From DAOVQB01 sp023128935 (GTDB lineage Bacteria > Eisenbacteria > RBG-16-71-46 > CAIMUX01 > WJJG01), in contig DAOVQB010000001.1 of the NCBI GenBank assembly GCA_030628905.1, positions 1-64,000 on the forward strand: DNA of 64,000 nucleotides, written 5' to 3'. Position 1 is the first letter of the stretch. Each line of letters opens with the position of its first letter. The position numbers were made by a program, and so were the translations under genes. Below the pieces are notes generated by a model. That model had not been told where the DNA came from. It saw only the letters and a program-made list of their open reading frames with translations, and did no database searches. Below, piece by piece: positions 43,592-51,661 of this stretch.

Positions 43592-44410
43592 ATGTCCGGT
43601 CGCAGTAAAGCCAAGGGGCGCAGATCGCTCCCGCGGAAGCAGGATGAGGCGCTGCTCGCGATAGATGTCGGCAATACCCAGACCGTTCTGGGTGTATTTG
43701 CTGGAGAGCAGCTCATCTCTCTCTGGCGCATGAGTTCGAGGCTCGCTCGAACGGGCGATGAGCTGAGCGTTCTCGTTGAATCGCTCTGCCGCACGCACCT
43801 CGAGGAAATCCGCCGCTCGGGGCGTGTGGTGATCGGCTCTGTGGTGCCGATGCTGACGCAGGAGTTTGAGGCCATGACGCATCGCCTGTTCGAGGCCCGG
43901 CCGCTGATTGTCACCAACGAGGTACGCTGTGGGGTTCAGTTCGATCTGCCCGATCCGACTTCCATAGGTGCGGATCGGATCGCGAATGCAGCTGCTGTGG
44001 CCGGCGGATCACTGCCGGCGATTGTAGTTGACCTCGGAACGGCGACAACCTTTGACGTGGTGAATGGCCGCGGGCATTACATCGGCGGCGCGATCGCTCC
44101 CGGGATCCGAACGTCCGCAGACGAGCTGTTCCGGCGTGCTGCAAGGCTGGCGAAGGTGGAGATCCGCAAGCCACGGCGTCGCATCGGCCGGACCACAGAG
44201 GAAAGCATCCAATCGGGTATCTTCTACAGCGCCGTGGGCACCATCGACGGCATCGTCAGAGAGCTGGAAGCAGAACTGCGCTGTTCAGCCCGCGTAATCG
44301 CAACCGGGGGACTGGCACCGCTGGTTGCCCCGTCATCCAGGGTCATTCAGGAGGTGGACGAAGCGCTCACCCTCCGCGGGTTCGCGCGGATCGATTCCTT
44401 GAACCGCTGA
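43592..44410 (+). CDS. coaX: Type III pantothenate kinase
   Basis: 272-residue enzyme catalysing the first step of CoA synthesis (pantothenate to 4'-phosphopantothenate). LLAIDVGNTQTVLGVF, GSVVPMLTQEF, DPTSIGADRIANAAA, IVVDLGTATTFDVV and GGAIAPGIRTSADELFRRAA are CoaX signatures. The ATG at 43592 follows AAAGGAGCCAGC; N-terminal ~18 residues are an unusual basic extension. panB and panC lie 3-5 kb downstream. The last 78 bases overlap the convergent glycosyltransferase gene. Confidence 0.95.
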   Translation: MSGRSKAKGRRSLPRKQDEALLAIDVGNTQTVLGVFAGEQLISLWRMSSRLARTGDELSVLVESLCRTHLEEIRRSGRVVIGSVVPMLTQEFEAMTHRLFEARPLIVTNEVRCGVQFDLPDPTSIGADRIANAAAVAGGSLPAIVVDLGTATTFDVVNGRGHYIGGAIAPGIRTSADELFRRAARLAKVEIRKPRRRIGRTTEESIQSGIFYSAVGTIDGIVRELEAELRCSARVIATGGLAPLVAPSSRVIQEVDEALTLRGFARIDSLNR

Positions 44411-45586
44411 TGGTGTGACTTTGAGTGCATCGCGGTACACCTGCTCTACCTCCCCGGCAATGTGCTCCCAGGCATAGCGGCGAACATAGGCCTGTCCATT
44501 TCTCCCCATGCGTCTCCGGCGCGTGGCATTACCCAATAGAATCTCCAAACGATGCTTGAGTGCAGATGCGGAGCCGGGCTGGAAATAGACGGCGGCCTCT
44601 GCTCCCCTCATCGTCTCGCGGTAGCCGGGAATGTCGGAGGCCACGATCGGCAGCCCACTGGCCATGGCCTCCAGAAGGGAAATACCGAAGCTCTCGCCGT
44701 CAACGGATGGGGCGACGAAGATATCTGCTTCCTGGTAGTAGTGCGGCAGCTCCCGCCGGTCCACAGCTCCGAGGAAGGTCACAGGAAGGCGTCTGTCTGC
44801 CACGAACCTTTCCAGGCCCGCCCGCTCCGGGCCGTCGCCGACGATCGTGAGTCGGGGATCGGGGCGCCCCTGGCGGGCTGTCACCAACTGCTCTGCCCCA
44901 CTGCGGCGAAGGCGATCAAAGGCATCGAGTAGCGTGCGGAGCCCCTTGCGGGGGTCCAGGCGGCCTGCATAGAGGAAGTGCGTCTGACCGGTTGACCGCG
45001 AGCCGCTTGATTCCCGGCGCGGCCGGAAGCGGGAGAGATCAATGCCATTTGGTATGACTTTATAGTGCCCAGGGAAATGCCGTGAGACGTAGTGTGCTGC
45101 CACTTGAGAGACGGCGAGCCTGCGCGCCAGTCGGCGAGCAAAGGGCCTGAGCCATGTGGCAAAACCCTGATAGCCCCAGTGCGGTTTCTCACCCCCCGTG
45201 TGAAAGGTCCCGATCTTGACTCCCGGAAGGCGATGGATGGCCCAGAGGGGCAGAAAGGGTTCCAAGGGCGATTGGACGTGCACGACATCTGGGGATTCCG
45301 GCAGCAGGCGTGATAGCTTCGACGACCATCTCCCGCCGAAGGTGATGCATGCCCGCCCGCCATTTGAGGGGACGCGGACCGTGCGACCCACCCGGAGGAC
45401 CCGGACATTGGGAGGATCGGGCTCGGGCTGATGACCGTTGCCGAGCGGTGTACCGGTCAGGATGCAAACCCGGTGGCCACGGGCAGCCAGCGAGGCTGCC
45501 AGGTGCCAGACATGCTCTGTGATGCCGCCGTGGAAGGGCAGATATGACTGACTCACGAGACAGATGTGCAGGGCTCTGTTGGCCAC
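44333..45586 (-). CDS. GT4 (group 1) family glycosyltransferase
   Basis: 417 residues from a GTG at 45586 with GGGAGG upstream; the frame is open to 45670. N-terminal Rossmann fold with SQSYLPFHGGITEHVWHLA, middle VIPNGIDLSRF, nucleotide-sugar site FLYAGRLDPRKGLRTLL and EADIFVAPSVDGESFGISLLEAMASGLPIV with the conserved EX7E-type motif. Likely a cytoplasmic or membrane-associated lipid/mannosyl transferase for envelope glycans; substrate unknown. Convergent with coaX; 3' ends overlap. Confidence 0.88.
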   Translation of the reverse strand: MANRALHICLVSQSYLPFHGGITEHVWHLAASLAARGHRVCILTGTPLGNGHQPEPDPPNVRVLRVGRTVRVPSNGGRACITFGGRWSSKLSRLLPESPDVVHVQSPLEPFLPLWAIHRLPGVKIGTFHTGGEKPHWGYQGFATWLRPFARRLARRLAVSQVAAHYVSRHFPGHYKVIPNGIDLSRFRPRRESSGSRSTGQTHFLYAGRLDPRKGLRTLLDAFDRLRRSGAEQLVTARQGRPDPRLTIVGDGPERAGLERFVADRRLPVTFLGAVDRRELPHYYQEADIFVAPSVDGESFGISLLEAMASGLPIVASDIPGYRETMRGAEAAVYFQPGSASALKHRLEILLGNATRRRRMGRNGQAYVRRYAWEHIAGEVEQVYRDALKVTPSAVQGIDPREPAEGERFVHLLNDPG

Positions 45587-45660
45587 CTCTCCTCCCGCTT
45601 GCGTTCGGTCAGAGACCCAATCAAGCCTACGAAGATCGCTTCCCAGCGACAACCTTCTTG

Positions 45661-45689
45661 TTGCACGCACGTGATGAGTTTCCTACCTT
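45661..45689 (+). promoter_or_regulatory. Candidate promoter for the folB-panC operon
   Basis: TTGCAC (45661-45666), 17-base spacer, TACCTT (45684-45689), in the divergent gap between the glycosyltransferase and folB. About 30 bases before the folB ATG. Confidence 0.55.
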
Positions 45690-45720
45690 TTGAAGCGGCT
45701 GGAGAGGTTGGGTGGGCACC

Positions 45721-46110
45721 ATGGATGTAATTCGATTGAAAGAAATTACGGTCTTCCCGCTCCTCGGGGTGGGGGTTCTGGAAAAGGCATGGGTGCAGAA
45801 AGTTACCCTGGATATAGAACTCCACCTTGACCTCTCGAAGGCTGGCCTGAGTGATGCCATCGAGGATACGATTGATTACCAACGCATCTATGAACTCGTC
45901 CGTGAGGTAAGCGAAGAGCGCAAGTACCATCTGGTTGAGACCTTGGCCCACCAGATTGCGGCTGCCATCCGTGCTCACCATAGCGTGGAACGTATCGTGG
46001 TCCGCGTGCGCAAGCTGAGCCTTCCTTTTGATGCGCACCTCAACTGTGTCGAGATCGAGATCTCCGAGCCAGGCAGGTTGCCCGATGGAATCTCCAGTCC
46101 GAGCGAATAG
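45721..46110 (+). CDS. folB: Dihydroneopterin aldolase
   Basis: 129-residue folate-pathway enzyme converting dihydroneopterin to 6-hydroxymethyl-dihydropterin. DVIRLKEITVFPLLGVGVLEKAW start, DTIDYQRIYELVREVSEER and KYHLVETLAHQIAAAI are typical. ATG at 45721. First gene of a folate/pantothenate operon; folK is next. Confidence 0.92.
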   Translation: MDVIRLKEITVFPLLGVGVLEKAWVQKVTLDIELHLDLSKAGLSDAIEDTIDYQRIYELVREVSEERKYHLVETLAHQIAAAIRAHHSVERIVVRVRKLSLPFDAHLNCVEIEISEPGRLPDGISSPSE

Positions 46111-46231
46111 CTGGATGTCGATGAGGGTGCCGCGCGCTCATGAGTGAGCAGATCGCGGTCTGTGGCAGGTTGAGTGGCCTACTGATGGGGTTCGGTGGAC
46201 CGCCCTTGCCAGCAACTTGCAGGGGAGGCAG

Positions 46232-46801
46232 ATGGACAGGAGGAAGCCCGCGCCTCGAGCGATTCGAGAAGCTGCGGCGGAGCGGATTGCAGCCGTGGCC
46301 CTGGGTAGCAACCTCGGATCGCGCCAGCAGTACTTGAACTTGGCCCGCAGGTCCATCGCCGCCCGGTTGGGAGATGTAGTCTGTAGCTCTAGCATTTACG
46401 AGACTCAGCCGGTTGGTCCGTCCGGGCAGGGGAAGTATCTGAACCAGGTCGTTGTAATCGACACACCGCGGGAGCCAGAGGAACTAGTCGAACTGGCCCT
46501 GGCCATCGAAAAGGAGCTGGGGCGAAAACGCGGCGTCCGTTGGGGGGGGCGCTGCATCGACTTGGATCTGCTCCTTCACGGTAGCCGCGTGCGTTCATCG
46601 GACGGCCTCACCTTGCCTCACGCAAGGATGCACCAGCGGGCGTTCGTACTCGTTCCCTTGGCGGAGGTACTGCCCGACTGGCGGCACCCGCTTCTCGATC
46701 AGACCGTCTGCCAGATGTGTGCCGCCTGTGGGGACGGCGGCGTCGAGCGCTGGGACTGCGGCAGGGTTCCGCATGGGGCACTGACACGGACCGGGGCATG
46801 A
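46232..46801 (+). CDS. folK: 6-hydroxymethyl-7,8-dihydropterin pyrophosphokinase
   Basis: 189 residues. VALGSNLGSRQQYL, SSIYETQPVGPSGQGKYLNQVV, KRGVRWGGRCIDLDLLLHG and LPHARMHQRAFVLVPLAEV are diagnostic HPPK motifs. ATG at 46232 follows GGGGAGG at 4-base spacing. Transfers pyrophosphate from ATP to the pterin made by FolB. Overlaps the next gene by ATGA. Confidence 0.95.
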   Translation: MDRRKPAPRAIREAAAERIAAVALGSNLGSRQQYLNLARRSIAARLGDVVCSSSIYETQPVGPSGQGKYLNQVVVIDTPREPEELVELALAIEKELGRKRGVRWGGRCIDLDLLLHGSRVRSSDGLTLPHARMHQRAFVLVPLAEVLPDWRHPLLDQTVCQMCAACGDGGVERWDCGRVPHGALTRTGA

Positions 46802-47481
46802 TGCCTGGAATGGAGGGTGAACTGGTCGTGAAGGGAGAGCAGAGCACACCGCTTTACTTCATCGCGATCGAGGGTGTTATCGGCGTTGGCAAAACCTCGC
46901 TAGCGAAACGCCTGGCCGATTACCTGGGCGGTTGCTTACTGCTGGAACAGGTTGAGGAGAACCCGTTCCTGCAGCATTTCTACCAGGATCGACGGGCCTA
47001 TGCCTTCCAAACGCAGATCTTTTTCCTCCTGTGCCGTTACCGGCAGCAGAGGGAATTCCTGCAACGGGACCTCTTCCGAGGGCCTGTCGTAAGCGACTAC
47101 ATGTTTCAGAAGGATCGCGTCTTTGCCAACATCAATCTGAGTGATTCCGAGCTTGATATGTACAATCAGATCTTTACGCTCATGGAGCGCGATCAGCCAA
47201 GACCGGATCGCGTGATCTTTCTGAGGGCGACTGTGGATACGCTGCTCGATCGAATCAGTAAGCGTGACCGGGAGTATGAGAAGGAAATGGACCCTGAGTA
47301 CCTCGAGACGCTGGCTGAAGCGTATACGTATTTTTTCGCTCACTATACTGGTGCGCCGGTCATGGTCGTGAATTCGAACGAACTCGATTTCAGACGTGAT
47401 CTTTCTCTTGTGTCGGATTTGTGGAAGGCGGTTATTGAACACCGGGCGGGAACAGCCGTGTATAATCCGCCTTCGGATTGA
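46798..47481 (+). CDS. Deoxynucleoside kinase (dGK/dCK/TK2 family)
   Basis: 227-residue salvage kinase. P-loop IAIEGVIGVGKTSLAKRLAD, VVSDYMFQKDRVFA (DR[YF] region), and lid RISKRDREYEKEM. Base specificity cannot be settled. Start at the ATGATG (46798) overlapping the folK stop; later starts at 46810 and 46828 (with GGAGGGTG) are possible. The folK-dNK pair is conserved in several phyla. Confidence 0.9.
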   Translation: MMPGMEGELVVKGEQSTPLYFIAIEGVIGVGKTSLAKRLADYLGGCLLLEQVEENPFLQHFYQDRRAYAFQTQIFFLLCRYRQQREFLQRDLFRGPVVSDYMFQKDRVFANINLSDSELDMYNQIFTLMERDQPRPDRVIFLRATVDTLLDRISKRDREYEKEMDPEYLETLAEAYTYFFAHYTGAPVMVVNSNELDFRRDLSLVSDLWKAVIEHRAGTAVYNPPSD

Positions 47482-47532
47482 CGCCGTGTTGTTTCTAAGA
47501 TGCTCCCATGATGTCTAATATGTGGAGGGCAG

Positions 47533-48351
47533 ATGAAAGTGCCAGGTAGGATGACAGCGCGGCGGTTGATCCGGTGGAAGAAGAAGGCTCGCAAGATCTC
47601 CGTGTTGACTTGCTATGACTTCACGATGGCCCGGCTCCTTGATCGTGCGCGGGTGCCGGTCATCTTGGTCGGGGACAGCCTGGGACAGGTCGTCCTCGGG
47701 TATGATTCGACCCTTCCGGTCACGTTGGACGAGATGATCCTGCACACGCGGGCCGTTGCGCGGGCGAAGCCATGGGGCATGATCGTAACGGATATGCCGT
47801 TTCTGACCTTTCAGGTGAGTGCTGAAAAGGCCCTGGAGGCGGCTGGCAGAATCGTGGCAGAGGGCAGATGCGATGCCGTCAAGATCGAGGGCGGGGAACG
47901 ATCAGTACCGGCGATACGGCGCATAGTTGAGGCAGGCATTCCCGTCATGGGACACCTGGGGCTCACCCCGCAATCGATCTTGGCCTTGGGGGGTTACCGC
48001 GTGCAGGGACGGAAGAAGGCCGAGCGGGAGGTATTGAAGCGCGACGCCGAGAGGCTGCAGGATGGCGGGTGCTTTGCAATCGTCCTGGAAGCGATACCGG
48101 CAACGCTCGCGGGCGAGATCACGGCTATGTTAAAGATCCCGACAATTGGAATAGGAGCCGGACCGCTCTGTGACGGGCAGGTTCTAGTGCTCCACGACAT
48201 GTTGGGGTTGTTCACGGAATTCGAGCCGCGCTTTGTCCGGCGGTTTATGGAAGGAGCTGTTCTAGTAGAGAAAGCCTTGCGGGAATACGTAGAAGCGGTC
48301 GAAAAGGGTCGCTTTCCAGGACCGGAACACAGCTTCGAAATAGACGATTGA
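47533..48351 (+). CDS. panB: 3-methyl-2-oxobutanoate hydroxymethyltransferase
   Basis: 272-residue ketopantoate hydroxymethyltransferase. MTARRLIRWKKKARKISVLTCYDFTMARL, VGDSLGQVVLGYDSTLPVTLDEM, DMPFLTFQVS, VKIEGG, GHLGLTPQS and IGIGAGPLCDGQVLV are the conserved blocks. ATG at 47533 after GTGGAGGGCAG. Makes the precursor for pantoate, used by PanC encoded next. Confidence 0.96.
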   Translation: MKVPGRMTARRLIRWKKKARKISVLTCYDFTMARLLDRARVPVILVGDSLGQVVLGYDSTLPVTLDEMILHTRAVARAKPWGMIVTDMPFLTFQVSAEKALEAAGRIVAEGRCDAVKIEGGERSVPAIRRIVEAGIPVMGHLGLTPQSILALGGYRVQGRKKAEREVLKRDAERLQDGGCFAIVLEAIPATLAGEITAMLKIPTIGIGAGPLCDGQVLVLHDMLGLFTEFEPRFVRRFMEGAVLVEKALREYVEAVEKGRFPGPEHSFEIDD

Positions 48352-48362
48352 GGGGAAGCACT

Positions 48363-49712
48363 ATGGCGACGGAGAAGAAGCAACCTAGCAAGATGCGCAA
48401 GAAGCAGGCTGGCAAGAAGCAGGCTGGCAAGGAGCAGGCTGGCAAGAAGCAGGCTGGCAAGGAGCAGGCTGGCAAGAAGCAGGCCGGCAAGAAGCCAACC
48501 AAGGAGCGAACGAAGGAGCGAAGGAAGATGCCGACCAAGCAGGCTAATAAGAAAACCACCAAGCAGCCTATCAAGAAGCGCACGAAACAGGTTACCAAGA
48601 AGACCACCAAGAAACCTACCAAGAAGACTACCATGAAGCGCACCACGAAGGCTAAGACTACTGCCACGAGGCTTGTCAAAAGGGTGAAGACCGCTGTTCG
48701 CGGAGCCAAAAGGAAAACCAAGGTAGCTAGGAGAATCGTTGCGGACAAGGCTGGGGCGGGGGTGCAGAGTACCACGCGAGGGAGCCCGTCTGCAGTCAAG
48801 GCGAGTATCGGCGCTGCGACGACAAAGCGGTTCCAATCGGCGGAATCGCAGCGACGGTTCTCACGCCAGATGTGTGAAGAGGGCAAAAAGATCGGCTTTG
48901 TTCCAACCATGGGCGCCTTTCACGATGGCCACATATCTCTCATGAGGAAAGCGCGCAGCCAGAACGACGTCGTGGTAGTGAGCATCTTCGTCAATCCGCT
49001 GCAGTTCGGCCCGGGGGAAGATTTCAATCGCTATCCAAGGGACCTCGCGCGCGACATGGATCAGGCTCGGGAGGTTGGGGTAGATGCCGTTTTCGTTCCG
49101 GATGTCTCCGAGATGTACCCTCAAGGATTCACAACAGAGGTCATGGTAGGCCCGATGGCCAAGCGGATGTGCGGCGCGGACAGACTGGGACACTTCAACG
49201 GTGTGTGCACAGTGATCATGAAGCTGCTCGGGATTGTGCAACCCGATCGCATGTACTTGGGCCAGAAGGATGCGCAACAGCTTGTGATCATCCAACGGAT
49301 GATCGAGGATCTGAGTGTGAATACGAAGGTAGTAGCTGTTGCTACCGTGAGAGAGAAAGATGGCCTTGCAATGAGTTCGCGCAACGCTCTCCTGAGCTTG
49401 GAGGAACGAGCGCAGGCGCCGAGGCTCTACGAGGCGCTGCGGTTGGCCCAGCGCGAGATCCTCCTCGAAGAGGTGCGTGATCCACGGCAGCTCCAAGCGC
49501 GCATGCGCGACCACATTCTGCGGGATGAGGTCTTTAGGATCGATTACATAGCAATGGTGGATCCCGAGACACTCGTGGATCGCTCAGTTCTGACGGGACG
49601 CACCCTGATTGCGCTCGCGGCCCATTTGGGCCAGACCAGGCTGATCGACAATATCCTGATCAATGTTCCCGGAGGGCGGATGGCCGAGGGGATTGGGGCA
49701 CTGGGGCGCTGA
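48363..49712 (+). CDS. panC: Pantothenate synthetase with histone-H1-like Lys-rich N-terminal extension
   Basis: 449 residues; normal PanC is ~280. The C-terminal PanC part starts about residue 157 and carries VPTMGAFHDGHISLM (PTMG and HxGH), SIFVNPLQFGPGEDF, YPRDLARD, GQKDAQQLVIIQRM and MSSRNALL, so the ATP:pantoate-beta-alanine ligase is intact. Residues 1-155 are highly basic: six KQAGK-type repeats, then KKTTK/KPTKK/KRTK runs like H1 or Hc1 C-termini. The ATG at 48363 follows GAGGGGAAG. There is no ATG between the tail and the PanC domain, so the fusion appears real; a GTG near 48761 could give a short form. Confidence 0.92.
   Translation: MATEKKQPSKMRKKQAGKKQAGKEQAGKKQAGKEQAGKKQAGKKPTKERTKERRKMPTKQANKKTTKQPIKKRTKQVTKKTTKKPTKKTTMKRTTKAKTTATRLVKRVKTAVRGAKRKTKVARRIVADKAGAGVQSTTRGSPSAVKASIGAATTKRFQSAESQRRFSRQMCEEGKKIGFVPTMGAFHDGHISLMRKARSQNDVVVVSIFVNPLQFGPGEDFNRYPRDLARDMDQAREVGVDAVFVPDVSEMYPQGFTTEVMVGPMAKRMCGADRLGHFNGVCTVIMKLLGIVQPDRMYLGQKDAQQLVIIQRMIEDLSVNTKVVAVATVREKDGLAMSSRNALLSLEERAQAPRLYEALRLAQREILLEEVRDPRQLQARMRDHILRDEVFRIDYIAMVDPETLVDRSVLTGRTLIALAAHLGQTRLIDNILINVPGGRMAEGIGALGR
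48405..48494 (+). repeat. 15-base tandem repeat encoding KQAGK-type units
   Basis: Six consecutive copies of CAGGCTGGCAAGAAG, with an alternating GAG variant, giving a 30-base higher-order period. They encode the start of the basic tail of PanC. Confidence 0.95.
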
Positions 49713-49741
49713 GGTAGCCGCCCGAATAGAAGAGGCTTCAG

Positions 49742-50905
49742 ATGCAGGAGCGCGGGCTAGCAGTAGTGATCTTGGGAGCGGAGCACGGGGCAAAGAAAGT
49801 GGTCCCCCTGCAGCAGTTACAGCATCCAGTGAATAGGGAGACGGCTCTGCTGCGTATGCTACGCGTGGCGCGGGATTTATCACCCGCGCGCATTCTGGTC
49901 GTCCTGAAGGATCGAGAGGATGAAACCCGGGAGGCATTGAAGGGGGAGCAATATGAGATCCTTCTTCAGCGAGAGCAGTGTGAGCTGGGGGACACCCTCC
50001 TCTGGGTTGAGGATGCGCTGCAGGGTTTCACGGGCGATCTGTTAGTTCTTAGCAGCAGTGTTTGCCTGCTTCGGCCTGAGACTCTCCAGGTGCTGATTGA
50101 GATGCATGTTGCTGAAGAGAACGCCGGAACGATCCTAACCACCAGGCTGGATGATCCCACCGGTTACGACCGCATCGTGCGCGATGAGAAGGGGCGCGTG
50201 AACGCGGTCCGGGAGGAAGCGGATCTAAGGCCTGAAGAGGAGCGGATTACTGAAATCAGCTCAGGGGTTGTGGCTTTCCAGTGCCGGGCTCTGTTTGAAG
50301 CGATCCGCCAGATCGAGCCAGACGACAAGCGGCCGCTGCGGTCCCTCGCCGACGCGGTTGGGATGATGCGCTGCGGTGGCGGTGGGATCGGCACAGTCGC
50401 TCTGAGTGATCCCTGGAAGATCCTGACTGGGAACGTGCCCGACTTGCTACTAGGTGCCAACGGCGTTCATGCCATGCGCCAGCATGATGAGGGCGCTGGG
50501 CCCGTGGGGTGTAGGAGGTGCCATGGTGCATTCGAGATCAGTGCAGAGACAGGCTTGCTTGTAACCGGTGAGCATGCTTGTCTTGGTGTGGAGTCCCCAG
50601 AATTCAACAACGGACAGCTCGTGGTTTTCCCTCGGCGGCACATTACAAGCCTCCTCTCTCTGAGTGGCGACGAGATTTTGGACGTGAGCCGATTGGTGAT
50701 CTTGGGAGAGGAGACCTTGCGGAAGATCTATCGCTTCGATGCTCTGAATATTGGCTTCACTTCCGGGGATGGCGAACATCTGGCGATCCAGGTCATCCCG
50801 CGCTGGGTGGGAGACCTCAACTTCCTGCCGCTCGTATCCGGGCTGAAGATCGCACCTGAGTCCCCCGCGCGGGCTTGGGCGCGTTTCCGCGAGGTGATGT
50901 CATGA
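49742..50905 (+). CDS. GlmU-like nucleotidyltransferase fused to a HIT domain; both sites degenerate
   Basis: 387 residues. The N-terminal ~235 align with the GlmU uridyltransferase: AVVILGAEHGAKKV where GlmU has LAAGKGTRM, and TTRLDDPTGYDRIVRDEKGR which is well kept. GlmU's metal-binding YGD is replaced by SSS (residues 104-106). C-terminal ~130 residues match a HIT domain: C257-x2-C260, FNNGQLVVFPRRHITSL, ALNIGFTSGDGEHL, then HLAIQVIPRW at 346-355 (HIT consensus HLHIHVVPRW), so the catalytic and third His are Ala348 and Gln350. No left-handed-helix acetyltransferase domain is present. A regulatory or binding role is likelier than catalysis. It overlaps the next gene by ATGA. Confidence 0.8.
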   Translation: MQERGLAVVILGAEHGAKKVVPLQQLQHPVNRETALLRMLRVARDLSPARILVVLKDREDETREALKGEQYEILLQREQCELGDTLLWVEDALQGFTGDLLVLSSSVCLLRPETLQVLIEMHVAEENAGTILTTRLDDPTGYDRIVRDEKGRVNAVREEADLRPEEERITEISSGVVAFQCRALFEAIRQIEPDDKRPLRSLADAVGMMRCGGGGIGTVALSDPWKILTGNVPDLLLGANGVHAMRQHDEGAGPVGCRRCHGAFEISAETGLLVTGEHACLGVESPEFNNGQLVVFPRRHITSLLSLSGDEILDVSRLVILGEETLRKIYRFDALNIGFTSGDGEHLAIQVIPRWVGDLNFLPLVSGLKIAPESPARAWARFREVMS

Positions 50906-51546
50906 AGAGGACTGCCAGCAGGCGACCAGCGCGGTCTGGGGCGTATCGCAGGACCCCACGGCGGAGTAGCAGGAACCAGAAGAGGAACCCCCCCGGGCTC
51001 TTGGGACGCATTGTACGCTGGGCGGTAGGCTCCATTCTCGTAATCATCCTGCTTCTTTTCTTGGCCTCGGTTTTCGGGTTCCTGGATTACCCCAGAACGG
51101 TAGAGCATGGGCCCGGAACCATGGTCTTCATCTCATCTTCATTGCCCCTCGGGGGAGCGGATTGCCCGGATCGGTCGGACATCGCACAAGGATGCCTCCC
51201 ATCGGTCGAGATGATCGATGCGAAACACAAGCCGATCCGTGTACACCTGGCCAACGGCTGTGGCGTCAATCGCCTGGCCGCTTCGATGCGCGCACCATTG
51301 CAGCGGGCTGGCTTTGATGTCTGTGGCCTGGGAGATGCGGACCGGTTCGACTATTGCGAAACTCTAATTGTTGACCGCGCGGGTGGAGGAGAAGAGGCCC
51401 GCGCGGTTTGTGCCTACTTCCAAGAGCGCTGGCATGTGGGCCGTGTTCTCCTGCAGGCCAGGCTTACCCCCGAGGCCGACGTCCTGATTGTTCTGGGTCG
51501 CGACCTAGCGGACCTCGTGGAATCCGGTAATTCCCCGTCACGATAG
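50902..51546 (+). CDS. Membrane-anchored LytR C-terminal-domain protein
   Basis: 214 residues. Very basic N-terminus, a single membrane helix (about residues 38-60, AVGSILVIILLLFLASVFG), then an exported LytR_C domain: PIRVHLANGCGVNRLAASMRAPLQRAGFDVCG and later ADVLIVLGRDLADLV. LytR_C domains occur alone or with LytR-CpsA-Psr phosphotransferases of cell-wall glycopolymers. ATG at 50902 overlaps the GlmU/HIT stop, ending the folB-panC operon. Confidence 0.8.
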   Translation: MKRTASRRPARSGAYRRTPRRSSRNQKRNPPGLLGRIVRWAVGSILVIILLLFLASVFGFLDYPRTVEHGPGTMVFISSSLPLGGADCPDRSDIAQGCLPSVEMIDAKHKPIRVHLANGCGVNRLAASMRAPLQRAGFDVCGLGDADRFDYCETLIVDRAGGGEEARAVCAYFQERWHVGRVLLQARLTPEADVLIVLGRDLADLVESGNSPSR

Positions 51547-51661
51547 CAGCCGCACCAAGTGTATCGTATGGGACGCTCAAGGGCGGAATATCCTATGCGC
51601 TGGGAGTACATAGCGAGTAAACTTGTTTGTGTACCCGCCTGCCGGATTCGGAGGAAATACA

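Noticed and set aside
48405..48494. Possible CRISPR-like array from the 15-base repeats in panC
   Set aside because: The units are contiguous, without spacers, and in frame; this is a coding tandem repeat.
48245..48910. Minus-strand frame with Leu/Val/Ala-rich hydrophobic repeats opposite panC
   Set aside because: The apparent membrane repeats are the reverse reading of the Lys-rich repeat of PanC; no start signal.
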